Below are positions 60,331-64,000 of a stretch of DNA of 64,000 nucleotides, in pieces (the stretch's first letter is position 1; each line of letters opens with the position of its first letter). A program made the translations under genes and the position numbers. The notes beneath the pieces are model-generated. The model had not been told where the DNA came from. It did not search any database and saw only the letters and a list, made by a program, of their open reading frames with translations. Source of the DNA: Sandaracinus sp964481145 (lineage in GTDB: Bacteria > Myxococcota_A > Polyangia > Polyangiales > Sandaracinaceae); assembly GCA_964481145.1 (NCBI GenBank), contig CAYZTA010000004.1:62001-126000 (forward strand). Reading direction: 5' to 3'.

Positions 60331-61319
60331 CCGCTCTCAGCCCAGGCTCTCAAAAAACGATGGTTCAGGCGATCGGCGAAGCCCTTCGCCTCGAAATGCA
60401 CCGCGATGACCGAGTGGTCGTCCTCGGCGAAGACGTTGGCAAGGTCGGCGGCGTATTTCGGGTGACCCAAGGGCTCTGGGACGAGTTCGGCGACGGACGC
60501 GTGATCGATACGCCTCTCAATGAAGGTGGCATCATTGGCACCGCGATCGGGATGGCCGCCTACGGGCTCCGGCCTGTACCGGAAATTCAGTTTGCAGACT
60601 TCATTTATCCCGCCTTCGATCAAATCGTGAGTGAGGCGGCAAAGTATCGTTATCGATCCGGTGGCGAATACTCATGTCCCATGGTGATCCGTACGCCCTA
60701 TGGGGGTGGAATCCGAGGTGGGGCCTATCATTCGCAATCTCCCGAAGCGCTTTTCATTCACACCGCCGGCCTCAAGGTCGTGTGTCCGAGCAATCCGTTC
60801 GACGCCAAGGGCCTCCTCGCAGCGGCGATCCGCGACGAAGATCCCGTGCTGTTCTTCGAGCCCAAACGCGTCTATCGCGCGGTGAAAATGGAAGTTCCAG
60901 ACGAGGAGTACACGCTGCCAATCGGGGAGGCGAAAGTCGTTCGGCCGGGTGAGAACGTCACTGTGGTGGCCTGGGGCGCCATGCTCTACGAAGCGCTCAG
61001 CGCCGCCACGCAAGTGGCAGAGCAAGGAATCGACTGCGAAGTCATCGATCTGCGCACCCTGTGGCCACTCGATCTCGCAACGATCGTGAAAAGTGTCGAA
61101 AAAACCGGACGAATCGTCGTAGTTCATGAAGCGCCAAAGGCGTGCGGCTTCGGAGCCGAAATCCTGCAGCAGGTGAGTGAGACTTCGTTTCTGCATTTTC
61201 AGGCGCCGCCAGCCCGTGTCACGGGTTGGGACACGCCGTTCCCCTACACGCTCGAGAACGAATATTTGCCGCTGGCGCACCGAATCGTGCCGCAGCTCGT
61301 CGCGACAGCCCATTACTGA
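60327..61319 (+). CDS. 2-oxoacid dehydrogenase E1 beta subunit
   Basis: The 330-residue protein is a standard E1 beta: VVVLGEDVGKVGGVFRVTQG near 30-50, TPLNEGGIIGTAIGMAAYGL, EIQFADFIYPAFDQ, and YGGGIRGGAYHSQSPEALF. The C-terminal transketolase domain has VIDLRTLWPLD and VVHEAPKACGFGAE. It pairs with the E1 alpha subunit to decarboxylate branched-chain 2-oxoacids or related acids. It overlaps E1 alpha by 4 bases and precedes E2 by 8 bases. It has no obvious change in its conserved motifs. Confidence 0.93.
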   Translation: MTALSPGSQKTMVQAIGEALRLEMHRDDRVVVLGEDVGKVGGVFRVTQGLWDEFGDGRVIDTPLNEGGIIGTAIGMAAYGLRPVPEIQFADFIYPAFDQIVSEAAKYRYRSGGEYSCPMVIRTPYGGGIRGGAYHSQSPEALFIHTAGLKVVCPSNPFDAKGLLAAAIRDEDPVLFFEPKRVYRAVKMEVPDEEYTLPIGEAKVVRPGENVTVVAWGAMLYEALSAATQVAEQGIDCEVIDLRTLWPLDLATIVKSVEKTGRIVVVHEAPKACGFGAEILQQVSETSFLHFQAPPARVTGWDTPFPYTLENEYLPLAHRIVPQLVATAHY

Positions 61320-61327
61320 GGACATCG

Positions 61328-62707
61328 ATGGCACGTTTCGAATTCAAGCTCCCCGATATTGGTGAAGGCGTCGCCGAGGGCGAGATCGTCGCCTGGCACG
61401 TCCAATCCGGCGATCAGGTCAAGGAAGACCAAGCCATGGTCGAGGTCATGACCGACAAAGCCACGGTCACGATCGGCGCACCCAAAAAAGGCGCAATCCT
61501 CGAAACACACGCGGCCGTCGGACAAGTCTTGTCGGTGGGGGCGCTTTTGGTCGTCATCGAAACCGAAGGCGATGACAGCAAAGCCATGGCCAGACCGTCG
61601 GCCCCGCCGCCCCCCTCAATGCCTGCCCCCACCAAGGCGAATATCCCTGCCCCAAAGGCCTCCGACGGGCCCGCCGCCACCGCCGTGGGAGACATCAAAG
61701 ACACCCTTCCAGGCACCGGGTTTTTCGCTCCGACATCTCCCGCGAAAGCCAATGGCACGAATGGACATGCGGCACAGGTCGCCGAGCGTCCGCTCGCCAC
61801 GCCGGCGACGCGGAAGCTCGCGCGTGAGCTCGACATCGATTTGCGGTTCGTCTCGGGCACAGGCCCAGGAGGCCGTATCACCTCTGAAGACGTGAAGGCA
61901 CATACCGGCCGAACCAGCACCGCAGCCGCCCCATCGAGCACGACGAAAGCTGCCGCGAGTGGCGTTTCGCACGGGCGCGCGCCGATGTCGATCCCCCATC
62001 ACGAGCTCGACGAACGCAAACCATTCGTCGGAATGCGGCGAAAAATCGCCGAGCGCATGCAAATGTCGAAGACGACCGCTGCGCACTTCACGTTCGTTGA
62101 AGAATGCGATGTGGCCCGTCTCAAAGAGCTTCGCCAAAGGCTCCGACCGTCCGCTGAAAAGGCCGGTATCAAACTGACCTACCTCCCTTTCATCACCAAG
62201 GCTGTCGTCAGCGCGCTCAAGCGATTTCCCGTCCTCAACTCAGCGCTCGACGAGACCACGAATGAGCTCGTGTATCGAAATCACTACCATCTCGGCATCG
62301 CGACCTCGACGGATCAGGGACTGATGGTTCCGGTGGTCAAAGATGCAGATCGTCGATCGATTCTCGACATCGCACGCGAGATTGATCGCCTCGGCAATGC
62401 CGCAAAAAATGGCACGATCCAGAGCTCGGAGTTGACCGGTTCGACGTTCACGATCACCTCACTTGGAACGCAAGGGGGGCTGTTTGCCACCCCCGTGCTC
62501 AATTTTCCGGAGGTGGGAATCCTCGGTGTCCATCAGATCAAACAAAAGCCGGTGGTCCGCGACGGACACATCGTCATCGGCGAGATCATGCTGCTTTCGT
62601 TGTCGTTCGATCATCGGATCGTCGATGGTCACGTCGGCGCTGCATTTGCGTACGACATCATCTCCTATCTCGAAGATCCCGACCGCCTCTTTCTCGAGAT
62701 GACCTGA
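61328..62707 (+). CDS. dihydrolipoamide acyltransferase E2
   Basis: The 459-residue protein has a lipoyl domain (~1-78, lipoyl Lys K44 in TDKATV), a Pro/Ala linker, a subunit-binding domain (PATRKLARELDIDL, GPGGRITSEDVKAH) and a catalytic acyltransferase domain ending with LSLSFDHRIVDGHVGAAF. This is the core E2 of a 2-oxoacid dehydrogenase complex. LipA (18839-19783) in the window could lipoylate it. E3 (dihydrolipoamide dehydrogenase) is not in the window. It starts 8 bases after E1 beta. Confidence 0.95.
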   Translation: MARFEFKLPDIGEGVAEGEIVAWHVQSGDQVKEDQAMVEVMTDKATVTIGAPKKGAILETHAAVGQVLSVGALLVVIETEGDDSKAMARPSAPPPPSMPAPTKANIPAPKASDGPAATAVGDIKDTLPGTGFFAPTSPAKANGTNGHAAQVAERPLATPATRKLARELDIDLRFVSGTGPGGRITSEDVKAHTGRTSTAAAPSSTTKAAASGVSHGRAPMSIPHHELDERKPFVGMRRKIAERMQMSKTTAAHFTFVEECDVARLKELRQRLRPSAEKAGIKLTYLPFITKAVVSALKRFPVLNSALDETTNELVYRNHYHLGIATSTDQGLMVPVVKDADRRSILDIAREIDRLGNAAKNGTIQSSELTGSTFTITSLGTQGGLFATPVLNFPEVGILGVHQIKQKPVVRDGHIVIGEIMLLSLSFDHRIVDGHVGAAFAYDIISYLEDPDRLFLEMT

Positions 62708-62772
62708 ACCTCGAGAATAGCTTGGCGGGTCTGCATGTTGCTCTGTTCGTAGGTATCTCAGTGGGAGAACCC

Positions 62773-64000
62773 ATGATGCAGACGAACGTTCCGCAGAGAT
62801 TCGCAAAATCCCGCCGTATTGGGGCTTTTCTAGGGCTCTCCGCCCTTGTGGTGGCGGCGCCTTCGACGGCCACGATGCTGCTGGCGGCACAGGAAACGGC
62901 GGCGGCGCAGCAGACGCCGGACACATCGACGCATTCGGGTCAGGCCATCGCAGACGCCACGAGGGTCGGTCATGCGTTCGCCGCGATCGCCGAACGCGTT
63001 TCCCCTTCGGTCGTGTCGATCCGTGTGGAAGTGCCTGCATCGCGGCAAGGCATGGTTCAACAGCTCCCTTATCGGATTTTCCCGGGCGGACCGCGAGACG
63101 AGGAAGAGCCGATCATCCAAGGAGGCGGTTCTGGATTCGTGATTTCGGAAGACGGCGCGATTCTCACGAATCGCCATGTCGTCGAGAATGCATCTCGGAT
63201 TCGAGTGCGGTTCCAGGATGGACGAGACTTGCCGGCCACGATCGTCGGGGTCGACCGTGCGACCGACCTTGCGGTGCTGCGAGTCGAAGCGCGAGGGCTC
63301 AGACCACTCCGTTTTGCGAACATGGACGAACAAAGAGTGGGCCAATGGGTGGTCGCGATCGGTTCTCCCTTTGGACTCGACACCACGATCACTGCGGGGA
63401 TTTTGAGCGCGACGGGTCGGGGCGGTCTCGGAATGAACGAGATCGAGGATTATTTGCAGACCGACGCCAGCATCAATCCGGGGAACTCGGGCGGACCGCT
63501 CGTGAACCTCAACGGTGAAGTCGTGGGCATCAACACGATGATCGTGGGGCGCGGCCAGGGCATCGGTTTCGCGATTCCCGCGGATATGGGTCATTCGGTG
63601 GCCGAACAGCTGCTGGCGCACGGTCGGGTGCGGCGCGCCTGGATCGGAGTGGGCTTCCAAGAGCTCACGCCGGAGCTTGCGGCTGATTTCGGCGTGCGTG
63701 AACAACGAGGTGGTGCGCTCGTAAACGAGGTCGTACCGGGCGGCCCTGCGGCGCACGCGGGCATTCGGATGGGCGATGTGATCGTGGGCATCGAAGGCAC
63801 CTCGGTTCGAGAAAGCCGCGACCTCATGCGTCAGGTCCTACGGCGCCCCGTGGGCGCGAGCATGCGCCTCGACGTGATCCGGGGAGGACGGCCCGTTCAA
63901 CTGACCTTGACGACGACGGAACGCCCGGATGCGGAGCGCGAAGAGCCTCGGGACTTGGGGACAACCACGCCGAGGCCGGCCCGGGGGGATGAGAGTTGGG
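62773..64000 (+). CDS. HtrA/DegP-like serine protease, 3' end outside window
   Basis: At least 409 residues are encoded, open to the window edge. It has an N-terminal membrane segment or signal (~18-40, SALVVAAPSTATMLLA), then a trypsin-like domain with catalytic H135 (TNRHVV), D165 (ATDLAVL) and S239 (GNSGGPL). A PDZ domain starts near ~285 (WIGVGFQELTPELAADFG, VVPGGPAAHAGIRMGDVIV). This is a periplasmic quality-control protease. GGGAGAA stands before ATG 62773. The end may hold a second PDZ or a tail. Confidence 0.93.
   Translation, partial: MMQTNVPQRFAKSRRIGAFLGLSALVVAAPSTATMLLAAQETAAAQQTPDTSTHSGQAIADATRVGHAFAAIAERVSPSVVSIRVEVPASRQGMVQQLPYRIFPGGPRDEEEPIIQGGGSGFVISEDGAILTNRHVVENASRIRVRFQDGRDLPATIVGVDRATDLAVLRVEARGLRPLRFANMDEQRVGQWVVAIGSPFGLDTTITAGILSATGRGGLGMNEIEDYLQTDASINPGNSGGPLVNLNGEVVGINTMIVGRGQGIGFAIPADMGHSVAEQLLAHGRVRRAWIGVGFQELTPELAADFGVREQRGGALVNEVVPGGPAAHAGIRMGDVIVGIEGTSVRESRDLMRQVLRRPVGASMRLDVIRGGRPVQLTLTTTERPDAEREEPRDLGTTTPRPARGDESW

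Noticed and set aside
1..64000. tRNA, rRNA, insertion sequences, phage genes
   Set aside because: None was recognised on either strand by reading; a tRNAscan or ISfinder search was not possible here.

Overview
The window looks like chromosomal DNA of a free-living member of the Myxococcota (Polyangia/Sandaracinus-like). The support is indirect: three large lipoproteins with MopE-type DNDCDG repeats, two PEGA-domain membrane proteins, a matrixin protease with a MYXO-CTERM-like tail, two enhancer-binding proteins, two sigma factors, many lipoprotein signals, and moderately high GC. I see no tRNA, rRNA, CRISPR array, transposase, integrase or phage gene. Coding density is high, and the only clearly degenerate stretch is about 12.23-12.86 kb.

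0-12.2 kb: the 3' part of a PEGA protein, rsmD-coaD (overlapping), a SIMPL-domain protein divergent from a MopE-like lipoprotein, a DUF1704 (QEGLA-type) metallopeptidase-like protein, then the PrkA kinase, a second TPR/PEGA protein, and the YeaH (DUF444) and SpoVR partners of PrkA. 12.2-25 kb: decayed DNA, an SDR oxidoreductase, a ChaN-like lipoprotein pair, msrB with a cystathionine synthase/lyase, a second MopE-like lipoprotein, lipA, an Fpg-type glycosylase, an MBL hydrolase, and a tightly overlapping four-gene operon (rhodanese, MauE/DoxX-like, unknown secreted protein, matrixin).

25-43 kb: a DEDDh exonuclease, a lipoprotein, a large fusion of an EndoQ-like PHP nuclease with a UvrD/Rep helicase, a probable operon (secreted protein, sigma factor, membrane TPR-like partner, VAO-type flavoprotein, MopE-Kelch lipoprotein), glyoxalase II, a patatin lipase, metK with a bidirectional terminator, and an unusual receiver-AAA+-HTH-receiver regulator.

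43-64 kb: an alpha/beta hydrolase overlapping a cardiolipin-synthase-like PLD protein, a glycine-zipper stress protein, an SDR, two small proteins, a MutS-like ATPase coupled to a nucleotide-transporter-like protein, a redoxin divergent from a sigma-54 activator, hemerythrin, an ECF sigma factor, and a FIST-histidine kinase-response regulator-diguanylate cyclase operon behind a convincing sigma-54 promoter. A globin with a hairpin over its start codon follows, then a cytochrome c lipoprotein, a 2-oxoacid dehydrogenase operon (E1alpha, E1beta, E2) whose E1alpha has lost canonical ThDP/Mg residues, and an HtrA protease running off the end.

The best candidates for something not yet described are the EndoQ-UvrD fusion, the four-gene rhodanese-to-matrixin operon, the sigma-54-driven FIST signalling operon, and the degenerate E1alpha.
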